This document shows, piece after piece, positions 10,058 through 19,741 of a stretch of DNA of 64,000 bases. The notes under the pieces were generated by a model, which saw only the letters and a program-made list of their open reading frames with translations, ran no database searches and was not told the origin of the DNA. Made by a program: the position numbers and the translations under genes. The DNA is from Methylotenera sp. (GTDB lineage Bacteria; Pseudomonadota; Gammaproteobacteria; Burkholderiales; Methylophilaceae), in contig NZ_JAQSDZ010000008.1 in NCBI RefSeq assembly GCF_029946165.1, forward strand, positions 124,001 to 188,000, read 5' to 3'. Numbering within the stretch: position 1 is the first letter of the stretch; each line of letters opens with the position of its first letter.

Positions 10058-10219
10058 GTGGCAAATCAAATAAAATACCTGAGTATTTCCAAGAGTTATC
10101 GACTAACGTTAGTTATGTTGCTTATTCTATCTGGCGTATTTGTTGCATATATTCGTTCAGAAATACAGGTTGACCGCGCTAATGAACTAAGAATTCAATC
10201 GTATCTTTTAGCTGATTAA
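10058..10219 (+). pseudogene. 5' fragment of the GGDEF-EAL gene, cut by an in-frame TAA
   Basis: GTG 10058, with AAGGG eight bases upstream, opens a frame in phase with the 983-residue GGDEF-EAL protein that follows. It encodes a basic start, then a membrane helix (LTLVMLLILSGVFVAYI), then the beginning of a periplasmic sensor (RANELRIQSYLLAD). It stops at TAA 10217-10219, and the frame continues with LRQSSDDLTRMVRTYVITGD. Homologous sensors typically read ADELRQSSDDLTRM, so TAA most likely replaces a Glu codon (GAA to TAA). The fragment and the downstream frame together would make a protein of about 1,047 residues. A sequencing error is possible. Confidence 0.75.
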
Positions 10220-10249
10220 CTACGTCAATCATCTGATGACCTTACGCGC

Positions 10250-13201
10250 ATGGTGCGCACTTATGTAATCACTGGCGATAGTATTTATAAGCAACATTAT
10301 CAAGAGATTTTGGATATACGTAATGGCAAGCTCCCTCGCCCAACTTCCTACAACAATATATATTGGGATTTAGTATTAGCTGACAACATCAGGCCTCGCG
10401 CTTATGGTGAAAATAAGCCCTTACTGCAGAGGATGAAAGAAGCAGGGTTCACCAATATAGAGTTTGCAGAGTTATCAAAAGCTAAGTCTAACTCTGATTT
10501 GTTGACGAACAGAGAGTTCGCTGCAATGAAGTTAATCGAACCTACGAATGCCACTACGGCCCTTGTTCGTAATAAAGCTAGCTTAATGTTACATGACATG
10601 GCTTACCATCAGGCTAAGGCTGCCATTATGCAGCCCATCTCTAATTTCAACCAAATGATGGAAATACGGACTTTAGCAAATATTCATTATGCTGAAACAA
10701 CGGCTTTGGTGTTGAGAATACTTGTCATTTTCTTCGGAGTAATGTTCTCTTTTGCCTTATGGCGTCACTATAAATTACTAAATGCCATATTAGGGGCATC
10801 TGCAGATGAGGTGCACAGGCATTTAGTAAGAATTGGCAGTGGGGAGCTGTTATCAAAGATTCCAGTCGGAAAAGGTATGGAAAACAGTGTGATGGGGTGG
10901 CTCTCTCAAACCCAAATCAAATTGGCTCAAATTAATAATGAACATCAAGCTGCAGAACTACGAAGCCATCGGCAAACTCAACTATATGCAGCTTTAAGTC
11001 AATGCAATCAGGCGATTGTGCGTAGTAAAAATGAGAGGGAACTATTTCCTAAAATCTGCCAAGATGCCGTGCTCTTTGGCGGCATGAAGATGGCTTGGAT
11101 AGGGATTTTTGATGAAAAGAGTCAATTATTAATTCCTGTTGCCTCTTATGGAACGGGGACAGAATATTTAGATTTTCTTAAAATTTCCGTTGACGCTAAA
11201 GTGAATACTGGACGTGGCCCTAGCGGCACAGCATTTCGTGAAGATAAACCGTTTTGGTGTCTTGATTTTCGTCATGACCCTTCAACAGGATTTTGGCATG
11301 AACTAGGTTCAAAATTTGAATGGGGTGCTTCTGCGGCATTACCGCTGCATCGCAATGGTAAGGTTGTAGGTATCTTTAATATCTATGCCAATGACCAAAA
11401 TGTGTTCGATAAACAAGGTCAAAATCTGTTGATTGAAATGACTTCAGATATTGATTTTGCGCTGGATAATTTTGATATTGAAAATGAACGGGAACAATTT
11501 AAAGGGAAATTGTTAGAGAGTGAAGAAGTCTCGAGATTAGTGCTGGAAAACTCCTTAGATGCAATCATCAATATGGACAGCCAAGGCTTAGTGATTGAGT
11601 GGAGTGGCGCCGCATATAAAATGTTTGGCTACCAACGAGAGGATGCTATGGGTCAAAAACTCTCTGATCTTATAATTCCCGAAAGAGACCGTGAAGCGCA
11701 TTTAAAAGGAATGAAAAGAGTCATTGCCACAAATCAGTCAAACATGACTGGTCGACGTGTTGAGGTATCTGCGTTAAGGCTTGATGGTACAGAAATGCCA
11801 GCGGAAATGTCTATAGCAAAAATTGAAACAGGTAACTTAGTCTTTTTTAGCGCATTTATTAGAGACATTACTAATCGTAAAGAATATGAAAAGCAAATAC
11901 AGCAACTCGCCCATTTTGATGCGTTAACTAATTTACCTAATCGGATTTTGTTGCAAGACCATTTCAAATACGCATTAAGTTTGGTTAAGCGCAATAATGG
12001 AAAATTGGCCATTATATTCCTCGATCTTGATCACTTTAAAGACATTAATGACACACTAGGTCACAGTATTGGTGACTTATTACTAAAAGAGGTAGCGAGT
12101 AGATTACAGTTGACCTTGCGTGAAGAAGATACGCTGTCACGTTTAGGTGGAGATGAATTTATATTAATATTACCAGGGACAGATTCGCTAGGTGCGGCTA
12201 ACGTATCGCAAAAACTGCTAAATATTATGGCTATGCCTTATCACATTGATTCGTTTGAACTCACTGTCACTGGTTCATTAGGTGTTGCGTTGTATCCTGA
12301 CGATGGCAATGATTTTGAGATACTCTCTCAAAAAGCCGATACCGCAATGTATCGAGCCAAACAAGAGGGAAGAAACAATTATCGTTTCTTTACTGCTGAA
12401 ATGCAGGCTAAATCTTCCAGAAATTTACAATTGGTGAATGCTTTACGTTACGCACTGGAACGCAATCAACTACATTTGCATTATCAACCTCAGATATCTC
12501 TTAATAAAAATTGCATCATCGGTACAGAAGCTTTATTGCGCTGGTATCACCCAGACCTTGGTACTATTTCTCCTGCGGAATTCATACCAATTGCTGAAGA
12601 TTCAGGATTGATAATTTCTATCGGGGAGTGGGTGTTACGGCAAGCCGTGAAACAAGCTAAATTATGGATGGACGAGGGTAACGACCCATTAATCATGGCG
12701 GTGAATATCTCAGCAATACAGTTCCGTCATCCAGATTTACCTAAATTAGTCACACAAATACTTGAAGAAATTGGACTGGCTCCAGAATATCTTGAGTTAG
12801 AGCTCACTGAAGGCGTTGCAATGTATGACCCTCTAGGTGCCATTGAGATGATGAATAATTTACATGAGCTGGGTATTCGCTTATCTATTGATGATTTTGG
12901 TACAGGCTATTCTTCATTGAGTTATTTAAAGAGGTTTAAAGTCTATAAACTCAAAATTGATCAATCTTTTGTGCGAGACATTAATACCGACCCTGAAGAT
13001 AAAGCAATTGTGAGCGCCGTGATTAGCATGTCTAAAAGTCTTGGTTTACAAACTATCGCAGAAGGGGTGGAAACCATTGAGCAATTAACCTATTTGCGGG
13101 CGCAAGGGTGTGACGAAGTGCAAGGTTTTTACTACAGCAGAGCTATGCCAATAGAACAATTAGACAAGTATTTCAGAGAGTTTAAATCATTGAAACATTA
13201 A
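10250..13201 (+). CDS. Diguanylate cyclase/phosphodiesterase (GAF-PAS-GGDEF-EAL), missing its native N-terminus
   Basis: A c-di-GMP signalling protein. From ATG 10250: the rest of a periplasmic sensor region (1-150), a membrane helix (about 153-172), a HAMP-like linker (to about 230), a GAF domain (about 250-400), a PAS domain (about 425-545), a GGDEF domain with RLGGDEF near 628-634, and an EAL domain with TEALLRWYHP near 757 and DDFGTGYSSLSYLK near 881. Both catalytic motifs look intact, so synthase and phosphodiesterase activity are both possible. Upstream, an in-frame TAA separates it from its original first membrane helix, so any product from ATG 10250 lacks that helix and may be misoriented. 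No good ribosome binding site precedes ATG 10250. It may be a decaying gene. Confidence 0.8.
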   Translation: MVRTYVITGDSIYKQHYQEILDIRNGKLPRPTSYNNIYWDLVLADNIRPRAYGENKPLLQRMKEAGFTNIEFAELSKAKSNSDLLTNREFAAMKLIEPTNATTALVRNKASLMLHDMAYHQAKAAIMQPISNFNQMMEIRTLANIHYAETTALVLRILVIFFGVMFSFALWRHYKLLNAILGASADEVHRHLVRIGSGELLSKIPVGKGMENSVMGWLSQTQIKLAQINNEHQAAELRSHRQTQLYAALSQCNQAIVRSKNERELFPKICQDAVLFGGMKMAWIGIFDEKSQLLIPVASYGTGTEYLDFLKISVDAKVNTGRGPSGTAFREDKPFWCLDFRHDPSTGFWHELGSKFEWGASAALPLHRNGKVVGIFNIYANDQNVFDKQGQNLLIEMTSDIDFALDNFDIENEREQFKGKLLESEEVSRLVLENSLDAIINMDSQGLVIEWSGAAYKMFGYQREDAMGQKLSDLIIPERDREAHLKGMKRVIATNQSNMTGRRVEVSALRLDGTEMPAEMSIAKIETGNLVFFSAFIRDITNRKEYEKQIQQLAHFDALTNLPNRILLQDHFKYALSLVKRNNGKLAIIFLDLDHFKDINDTLGHSIGDLLLKEVASRLQLTLREEDTLSRLGGDEFILILPGTDSLGAANVSQKLLNIMAMPYHIDSFELTVTGSLGVALYPDDGNDFEILSQKADTAMYRAKQEGRNNYRFFTAEMQAKSSRNLQLVNALRYALERNQLHLHYQPQISLNKNCIIGTEALLRWYHPDLGTISPAEFIPIAEDSGLIISIGEWVLRQAVKQAKLWMDEGNDPLIMAVNISAIQFRHPDLPKLVTQILEEIGLAPEYLELELTEGVAMYDPLGAIEMMNNLHELGIRLSIDDFGTGYSSLSYLKRFKVYKLKIDQSFVRDINTDPEDKAIVSAVISMSKSLGLQTIAEGVETIEQLTYLRAQGCDEVQGFYYSRAMPIEQLDKYFREFKSLKH

Positions 13202-13287
13202 TTGTGCAATCACATCTTGGGATTGGCTATTTTGGATGCACGTTTAAAAAAGCCCTTTCAGACTTTTTAAAGAGCATTTAACAGGCA

Positions 13288-14016
13288 TCAACACCAATCA
13301 GGATTTGGGATTTCGGCAAATACTTTACGTAAACCCTCACCCCAATGTTGACGCACTGAGAGAAAGTAAGGGTCGTCTTTTGCAATGCGGTGATTGTAAT
13401 CGATGCTAAGTTTATTATTTCTATACACCAGCACGTCCACTGGCAAATCAACAGACACATTACTGCGAATGGTCGAATCAAATGAGATGAGTACGCATTT
13501 AAGTGCGTCCTCTAGGCTACATTTGTAATTAATTACCCTGTCTAAAATCGGCTTGCCGTACTTAGTTTCGCCTATCTGAAAATATGGGGTTTCTTTGCTG
13601 GCTTCAATAAAATTTCCAGCAGAATATATATGGAAAAGCCGTGTAGGCTCACCCGCTATTTGCCCAGCAAACAGAACCGAGATATTAAAGTCTGTATTGT
13701 GGTGGCGTAAATGTTCGGCATCTTCTTTATGCACAGTACGGATGGCCAAACCAATTAGTCGCGCAGCATCGAACATATCGCTGACATTGAGTAAATGCTG
13801 CGTTTCATTGTTGGCGATGTCTTTATGTAAGTGTTGCAATACAGCTTGTGTAACGGCTAAATTACCAGAAGTGAGCATAATCATCGTGCGCTCGCCAGGT
13901 ACTTCAAAAGTAGTCATTTTAGGAAAAGTAGCTACTTGATCCACCCCCGCATTTGTACGGGTATCTGATGCCATGACTAATCCAGATTCTAGAAGTACTC
14001 CAACACAATAAGTCAT
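13288..14016 (-). CDS. Anbu-type proteasome-like peptidase
   Basis: A 242-residue Ntn-hydrolase fold protein of the 20S proteasome/HslV superfamily, matching the Anbu (ancestral beta subunit, also called BPH) group in length and neighbourhood. After removal of Met1, Thr1 would be the nucleophile (MTYCVGVLLESG). The MASDTRTNAG motif supplies Asp17, and FPKMTTFE supplies the basic Lys near 32. The sequence TMIMLTSGNLAVTQAVLQHL corresponds to the conserved SGxxA turn, and NYKCSLEDALKCVLISFDSTIRSNVSVDLPVDVLVY to the proteasomal C-terminal half. It is divergent, by about 200 bases, from ATP-grasp/alpha-E and transglutaminase genes, the neighbourhood characteristic of Anbu. The substrate is unknown. 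Confidence 0.87.
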   Translation of the reverse strand: MTYCVGVLLESGLVMASDTRTNAGVDQVATFPKMTTFEVPGERTMIMLTSGNLAVTQAVLQHLHKDIANNETQHLLNVSDMFDAARLIGLAIRTVHKEDAEHLRHHNTDFNISVLFAGQIAGEPTRLFHIYSAGNFIEASKETPYFQIGETKYGKPILDRVINYKCSLEDALKCVLISFDSTIRSNVSVDLPVDVLVYRNNKLSIDYNHRIAKDDPYFLSVRQHWGEGLRKVFAEIPNPDWC

Positions 14017-14217
14017 AAATGCAGCTTGAGAAATAAAGCATTAATAATAACTTTTTAATGATTAAACAAGCAACTTGTTTGCGCTGTAAATCGCGCCAAA
14101 TCAAGCTTCATTTAGGTGATTCTAGGATTTTATTTGTTAAAACTTGTTTCTATTAATGCAACTTAACCGCTGAGCCGAATTTAAGCTTAAAATGTGCTTA
14201 GGTTTTTGAGACTACAC

Positions 14218-16806
14218 ATGGCAACTTCAAATCAAAATTCACAAGCTTCTAAAGTTAATTCTTGGCTAGGTAATACGGCTGGCTATTCCGCAGGCGCAAG
14301 CAAATTGGATGAAATGCTTGATCAATCAGGCAAGGTTCGCCCGCATTGGTCATATTATATTCAAGCCTTACAAAAATTAGGGTCAACTGAAGTAAGTTTA
14401 AGGCAGAATGAAATTCACAAGTTACTCCGTGAGAACGGCGTCACTTACAATGTGTATGGTGACCCTGATGGCAGCAGTAGGCCTTGGCAGCTAGATTCCG
14501 TTCCATTGCTACTTGCGAATGAAGAGTGGCGCGAGATTGAGCTTGGTCTGCTTGAGCGTGCAGAGCTTCTTAACCTAATTTTGGCGGACATTTACGGGCC
14601 GCGCGAGCTTATTCGACAAGGCTTGTTACCGATTGAGATGTTGTATAACCACAGCGGTTTTTTACGCGCTTGTGACAAAATTAAAATACCAGGTAAACAT
14701 CAATTAGTGCTTTATGCGGCAGACTTAGCCCGCGGTCCTGATAATCGTATGTGGGTCATTGGCGACCGCACCCAAGCGCCTTCTGGGGCTGGATATGCTT
14801 TGGAAAACAGGCTGGCAATGTCGCGTGTTTTTCCCAATATTTTTCGTGACACACAAGTACAACGCTTGGATGGCTTTTTTCAATCGTTGCGTCATGGTAT
14901 GCAAGAAATTGCACCGCAAAATTCAGATGCGCCAAGAGTAGTTGTACTTACACCGGGGCCGTTTAATGAAACCTTCTTTGAACATGCTTATTTAGCTTCA
15001 CATTTAGGCTATCCTTTGGTTCAAGGGGATGACTTAACCGTGCGTGATGGCTTTGTTTGGTTGAAATCACTGAATGGTTTGCAGCGCGTAGATGTGATTA
15101 TGCGCCGTATGGACGATGTATTTTGTGATCCACTAGAGTTGCGTGATGATTCACGTTTAGGTATTCCAGGCCTGTTAGAAGTAGCGCGCAGAGGCAATGT
15201 GACGATTGCAAACCCTTTAGGCAGCGGCGTATTAGAAAGCCCAGGTTTATTGCCATTTTTACCAAAAATAGCACAATACTTTTTAGGCAAACCACTGCGT
15301 TTGCCTAGTGCCGCCACATGGTGGTGCGGTCAGCCCAAAGAGCTAGATTATGTGCTTAATAATCTAAATAAATTGGTCATTAAACATATTTGCCGTGGCG
15401 CTGTTACCTCGGTTTTTGGTATTCAGTTGAATCACCAACAAATCACTTATTGGCGCGACCGTATTCGTGCCAACCCAGCATTTTTTGTCGGGCAAGAACA
15501 TGAAATTTTCTCTACCGCGCCCTCATTGGTGGATGGTCATTTAGAGCCGCGTCAGTCATTGATGCGCTGTTTTATGGTTGCCCAAGAAGGTGGTTATAAG
15601 CTCATGCCTGGCAGCCTCACACGCAGCGCGGCGCAAACAGAAGATGTGCTGGTTTCAAATCAGCTAGGCGCAATGAGTAAAGATACCTGGATAGTGGGTG
15701 GCAATACCACGCAACAAAACAGTCCTGCAGCAAGTAAGCATAATGAATTAAATAGTAACAGTTACTCCAGCACGCTTTCAAGCCGCGTTGCCGAAAATTT
15801 ATTTTGGGTGGGGCGTTATGCCGAACGTACAGAAGGTAGCATTCGCCTGCTTCGCACGACAGTTAAAAAACTTTATATCAATCCAGATAATAGTAATGTG
15901 TATTTTCAGCATAGTTTGCACACGATGTTGCGTAGCTTAACTAACATTACCAATACTTACCCAGGTTTTTTGGGTGATGCAACTAAAGAAGCCACCGCAT
16001 TACTGCAAACACCAGATGGCGAATTGTTGGCATTAATGTTAGATGAAGAAAAAGTCGGTAGCATTGCCAATAATCAGCGTAGTTTGGTGCAAGCGGGTTA
16101 TACCGTGCGTAATTTGTGGTCATCGGATACTTGGCGGGTAATGGACGACATTAAGTCCCACTTAGAACAATCCCAGCAACTCACAGAATCTACATTGTGG
16201 AATATTCAAGAGCACATGGATGGATTAATCACCGCATTATCAGCATTCAGCGGCTTGATTATGGAAAGCATGACACGTGGTAACGGTTGGCTATTTTTAG
16301 ATATTGGCCGTCGCCTAGAGCGCGCATTACTGCTAATTTCACTATTACGAAGTAGCTTCTCTACCGCGCAAGCTTCAGGCACAGAACAACTTTTAATGGA
16401 ATCATTGCTGGAAACCAGCGATAACCTGATTTGCTACCGTGAGCATTATCGCAATAGCATAGAGCTACCTTCATTTATCGAATTGCTGATGTTAGATAAA
16501 AATAATCCACGCTCTTTGGCCTACCAATTTAGTCGCATTCAAGAACACGTGAACAAAATGCCGCGAAAACAAAGCAACGCACAGCTTAGTGTAGAAGAAC
16601 GTCTCATATTAGAAGCGTGTAGTCTGTTAGATCTAACCAATATTAACGACTTGATTAAAACTACACAGGCGCATGTGCGTGAGAATTTAGATCAAACACT
16701 AAGCCGTTTGTATTATTTAATCGCCACCTTATCCGACAGCATTACTGTTACCTATTTCAAACACGGGCAGCTACAACATTCTCTCAACGAAGTCAGGCCA
16801 GTTTAG
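14218..16806 (+). CDS. Fused circularly permuted ATP-grasp / alpha-E protein
   Basis: The first 480 or so residues are a circularly permuted ATP-grasp (DUF404/DUF407-type) module with LRENGVTYNVYGDPDGSSRPW, VIGDRTQAPSGAGYALENRLAMSRVFP and VVVLTPGPFNETFFEHAYLA blocks. Residues from about 520 (SSRVAENLFWVGRYAERTEGSIRLLRTT) to the end are an alpha-E domain, an all-helical partner. ATP-grasp enzymes activate carboxylates with ATP to form amide-type bonds, so peptide or isopeptide synthesis is the family-level inference. ATG 14218 is preferred; a GTG at 14194 is the alternative. The next gene, a transglutaminase-fold protein, follows after nine bases. A split version of the same two modules lies at 28942-31385. 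Confidence 0.88.
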   Translation: MATSNQNSQASKVNSWLGNTAGYSAGASKLDEMLDQSGKVRPHWSYYIQALQKLGSTEVSLRQNEIHKLLRENGVTYNVYGDPDGSSRPWQLDSVPLLLANEEWREIELGLLERAELLNLILADIYGPRELIRQGLLPIEMLYNHSGFLRACDKIKIPGKHQLVLYAADLARGPDNRMWVIGDRTQAPSGAGYALENRLAMSRVFPNIFRDTQVQRLDGFFQSLRHGMQEIAPQNSDAPRVVVLTPGPFNETFFEHAYLASHLGYPLVQGDDLTVRDGFVWLKSLNGLQRVDVIMRRMDDVFCDPLELRDDSRLGIPGLLEVARRGNVTIANPLGSGVLESPGLLPFLPKIAQYFLGKPLRLPSAATWWCGQPKELDYVLNNLNKLVIKHICRGAVTSVFGIQLNHQQITYWRDRIRANPAFFVGQEHEIFSTAPSLVDGHLEPRQSLMRCFMVAQEGGYKLMPGSLTRSAAQTEDVLVSNQLGAMSKDTWIVGGNTTQQNSPAASKHNELNSNSYSSTLSSRVAENLFWVGRYAERTEGSIRLLRTTVKKLYINPDNSNVYFQHSLHTMLRSLTNITNTYPGFLGDATKEATALLQTPDGELLALMLDEEKVGSIANNQRSLVQAGYTVRNLWSSDTWRVMDDIKSHLEQSQQLTESTLWNIQEHMDGLITALSAFSGLIMESMTRGNGWLFLDIGRRLERALLLISLLRSSFSTAQASGTEQLLMESLLETSDNLICYREHYRNSIELPSFIELLMLDKNNPRSLAYQFSRIQEHVNKMPRKQSNAQLSVEERLILEACSLLDLTNINDLIKTTQAHVRENLDQTLSRLYYLIATLSDSITVTYFKHGQLQHSLNEVRPV

Positions 16807-16815
16807 CAAAATCAC

Positions 16816-17712
16816 ATGCACTATAAAATCACTCATATCACTAAGTACGATTACACCAATAAAGTTTCTCTGTCATACAGCGAAGCCCGCTTAATGCCAA
16901 GAAACTGTAAGAATCAACAAGTGATTTCATCCACGCTGGATATAGAACCTTACGCGGCAGACTTTCGTATTCGCGAAGACTTTTTTGGTAATCCTGTGGC
17001 GCATTTTTCTATGCAGCAAGCACATAATGTTTTCACTATTACCGCAATAAGCGAAGTACAGCTACAAGAAAACCCAACCCAACTAGACTTTTATCAGGGG
17101 TATAAGTGGGAAGAAGTGCGGGACATGTTAGCGCAACAGCAGTATTTTTTAGCACAATCTGCAGAAATGTTAGATGCCCGTCAATACACACTAAATTCAC
17201 CATTGGTGGCTGTAAGTGCAGAGCTGGCGGAATACGCGCAACCTTCTTTCACAAAGGGCAGGTTAATCACAGATGCGGTGAATGACTTAATGCAACGTAT
17301 TTATAAGGACTTTACCTTTGATCCAGACTTTACCACCCTCGCCACGCCGCTGGCCACTGTATTAGAGCACAGAAGAGGGGTTTGTCAGGATTTTGCACAC
17401 CTTGCAATTGGCTGCTTACGTTCATTAGGATTAGCCGCACGCTATGTGAGTGGCTACATAGAAACCATACCACCCGCGGGCAAAACCAAGTTGATTGGCG
17501 CAGATGCCTCACATGCTTGGTTTTCAGTCTACGTGCCCGAACAAGGCTGGGTAGATTTTGACCCCACCAATAACCAAATGCCCAGCACCAAACACATCAC
17601 GCTGGGCTGGGGAAGGGATTATGCCGATATTACCCCACTAAAAGGCGTGATATTTGGCGGCCAACAGCACGAGTTAGATGTTTCGGTGCATGTAGAGTGT
17701 TTAGATTCGTAA
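16816..17712 (+). CDS. Transglutaminase-like cysteine protease-fold protein
   Basis: A 298-residue protein with the bacterial transglutaminase N-terminal beta region (MHYKITHITKYDYTNKVSLSYSEARLMPR) and a transglutaminase core. The catalytic triad is visible as Cys190 (RRGVCQDFAH), His233 (ASHAWFSVYV) and Asp249 (WVDFDPTNN). Such enzymes can hydrolyse or form peptide and isopeptide bonds. It lies nine bases downstream of the fused ATP-grasp/alpha-E gene, so both are likely one transcript, and Anbu is divergent. The three genes form the classic Anbu-associated set. It has no signal peptide, so the site of action is probably cytoplasmic. Confidence 0.9.
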   Translation: MHYKITHITKYDYTNKVSLSYSEARLMPRNCKNQQVISSTLDIEPYAADFRIREDFFGNPVAHFSMQQAHNVFTITAISEVQLQENPTQLDFYQGYKWEEVRDMLAQQQYFLAQSAEMLDARQYTLNSPLVAVSAELAEYAQPSFTKGRLITDAVNDLMQRIYKDFTFDPDFTTLATPLATVLEHRRGVCQDFAHLAIGCLRSLGLAARYVSGYIETIPPAGKTKLIGADASHAWFSVYVPEQGWVDFDPTNNQMPSTKHITLGWGRDYADITPLKGVIFGGQQHELDVSVHVECLDS

Positions 17713-17719
17713 GCCTAAT

Positions 17720-18385
17720 TTACCTTATAGGGTTTTTGATTACTTGATTACGTCTCCGTGTTACAAACCCTACAACCCCAAGACCTAATATGAGCATGCC
17801 ATAAGTTTCAGGTTCAGGAACAGGGCTCACTGAGACTTTCCAAGAACCTGGCTGACCTCTGTGTTCTCCTTCGAATGTGACAAATGGTTCATCATAACCA
17901 TTAATGCTATCACTAAGATTTGATGAGCTCATATCAATAAAATGGCCGCGTCCACCGTAAAATGCAAATCGATTTAGATTGATATTCCAAGTGCTTGGCA
18001 GTCCATCTGCACTAAAACTACCTATATTTAGATATCCGCCTACTTGTGGATTGAATTCATCGGGAGTTGGCCCAGGATAAATCAACTCTGTGGGGTTTGT
18101 TAAGCTTGTAGTAAAAATTTTCAGTGAAGTTATATTGTCGATACTCGAGCTGGTAGTTAAAAGTCCAACAGTCTGAATCTCGATCCCTAATGAAATTTCA
18201 TCTGTATAGCCCACCATTTCCCATTGGACGTCATCGATCTGAGTCATTACATGGTAAGTTTCTAGAAACGGGTTTCCAGTGTAACTGTATATATAGTTAG
18301 CCTTAGCTAGACTAGGAAACATTGTGAGAAGGATAAAGCCGAGGGGAAGGATTGTTTTGATAAACTTAGAAAAAGCCTTTTTCAT
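17720..18385 (-). CDS. PEP-CTERM sorting-domain exported protein
   Basis: A 221-residue secreted protein. It has a signal peptide (MKKAFSKFIKTILPLGFILLTMFPSLAKA) and a C-terminal PEP-CTERM signal: VPEPETYGMLILGLGVVGF followed by TRRRNQ, that is, a Pro-Glu-Pro motif, one membrane helix and a basic tail. Exosortase (EpsH/XrtA-type) cleaves such signals in species that make exopolysaccharide, and no exosortase gene is in this window. The middle is a Ser/Thr/Gly-rich beta-type sequence with no recognised fold. It ends seven bases from the convergent transglutaminase gene and appears monocistronic. Confidence 0.88.
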   Translation of the reverse strand: MKKAFSKFIKTILPLGFILLTMFPSLAKANYIYSYTGNPFLETYHVMTQIDDVQWEMVGYTDEISLGIEIQTVGLLTTSSSIDNITSLKIFTTSLTNPTELIYPGPTPDEFNPQVGGYLNIGSFSADGLPSTWNINLNRFAFYGGRGHFIDMSSSNLSDSINGYDEPFVTFEGEHRGQPGSWKVSVSPVPEPETYGMLILGLGVVGFVTRRRNQVIKNPIR

Positions 18386-18586
18386 GGGGAACTCCTTTCA
18401 GAAATCCACTTATTTAGAGATGTTAGAAAACATTGCTAAATACATAAAGCTTAATGAGTAAATATTGCGTTTTAACCAATATCGGCAAAATACAATATTT
18501 ATCATTGTTCTAAGTTTACGCTGCTAAATTTGCTAATACAATAAACTCAGTGGATTGTGAAGGTGAGTTTTAATTATTAGTTTATT

Positions 18587-19438
18587 CTAATTTTTCAACG
18601 GGTTATCTTCCGCATAAGCGAATCCAATTTTCTTTAGCTTAGCTTGATACATGGCTTTATCTGCAGAGTTAATCAACTCTTCCGAAGAGTTTCCATCTTT
18701 AGGATAAATGGATATGCCAATACTAGGATTGATCACTATATCCTGCCCTGCTAAACGACAAGGTTGCTGAATTGAGTTAATGATTTTATGGGCAATTAAA
18801 TCAATATCGCTTTTACTTTCCATTTGCATTAACAAATAAAGAAACTCATCACCCCCATGCCGGCTAACTGTGTCATCTTCACGCGTTACATCTAACAAAC
18901 GTTTAGATATGGTTTGCAACAAGGTATCTCCGACACCATGTCCATAAATATCATTAATTTCTTTAAATTTATCAAGGTCCAAAAACATCACTGCTAAAGT
19001 CCAGTGATATCGATTAGCCTGCGCCAGTGCATGTTCTAGCCTATCAGTAAACAGAGCGCGATTAGGCAGACCTGTTAATGTGTCATGCAGTGCATCGTGG
19101 CGATCAGAATCTCCTTGAGCCTTAACCTCGATTAACTGATCTTCTAATCGCTCTCGCTCTACAATTTCTTCTGCAAGCGCTTCATTAACAATGGTTAGTT
19201 GTTCAGCGACATCCTCTACTTTATCTTTAACAGCATCACTCTTTTCAATAGCATTTTCTACTTCTAAATTCGTCTCTTGATTTGCTAATTCTTGCTTAAG
19301 TACTTCGTTGACTGAAGAGAGCTCCTCGACACAATTCGTCACATTGTCTTTTATAAGCTCACTCTTTTTCAAAACCTTAGACAAGGAAATTGTTTTTTTA
19401 TTTGGATTAGATACATCTGAAGCTTTATTTTTTTTCAT
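18587..19438 (-). CDS. Soluble GGDEF diguanylate cyclase with duplicated coiled-coil N-terminus
   Basis: A 283-residue protein that should make c-di-GMP. The GGDEF domain begins at HDTLTGLPNRALF (about 118) and carries an intact RHGGDEF (Gly195-Phe199). No RxxD inhibitory site was recognised five residues ahead of it. No membrane helix or signal peptide is visible. The N-terminal 110 residues are a helical, charged coiled coil containing two related copies of about 30 residues, at about 25-54 and 66-95 (KSELIKDNVTNCVEEL versus KSDAVKDKVEDVAEQL). It is alone on its strand and upstream of the divergent Crp-like regulator. Confidence 0.88.
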   Translation of the reverse strand: MKKNKASDVSNPNKKTISLSKVLKKSELIKDNVTNCVEELSSVNEVLKQELANQETNLEVENAIEKSDAVKDKVEDVAEQLTIVNEALAEEIVERERLEDQLIEVKAQGDSDRHDALHDTLTGLPNRALFTDRLEHALAQANRYHWTLAVMFLDLDKFKEINDIYGHGVGDTLLQTISKRLLDVTREDDTVSRHGGDEFLYLLMQMESKSDIDLIAHKIINSIQQPCRLAGQDIVINPSIGISIYPKDGNSSEELINSADKAMYQAKLKKIGFAYAEDNPLKN

Positions 19439-19741
19439 GTGCTGAGAAATATCCGAGTTTTAAGTAGTTAAGAGTGAGTTTAATTCAGATTGCAAATACG
19501 TTTAAATGGTTCAAGTGTTATACAAGCATAAGGCAAATGAGCTCATTTACCTACAAAGCCTTTAGCTAACTATCTAATCATCACAATCTAGTATTCTTAA
19601 TGAGAAATTAGAGGGTCATGTATACTTAACAACAGTTTTATTACACTAAAACTTTACTTATTTAACTAGTTCTTGGCGACCTTTAAAGCACAATCTAGTT
19701 ATACATCTTTTTGATTTAATCCTCTAAATAAGATTTTACTG
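19439..19741. other. Divergent gene-free stretch
   Basis: This region should hold promoters for the GGDEF gene (minus) and the Crp-like gene (plus). It is AT-rich. I see no symmetric CRP-type operator, repeat or small gene. Confidence 0.35.

Noticed and set aside
4081-10108. Two copies of the palindrome CTAACGTTAG (4081-4090 and near 10098)
   Set aside because: A ten-base palindrome in two unrelated places; one lies in the coding fragment of the GGDEF-EAL gene. No flanking similarity.
13595-13939. 114-codon open frame on the plus strand
   Set aside because: Antisense to the Anbu gene, whose reading is clearly conserved.
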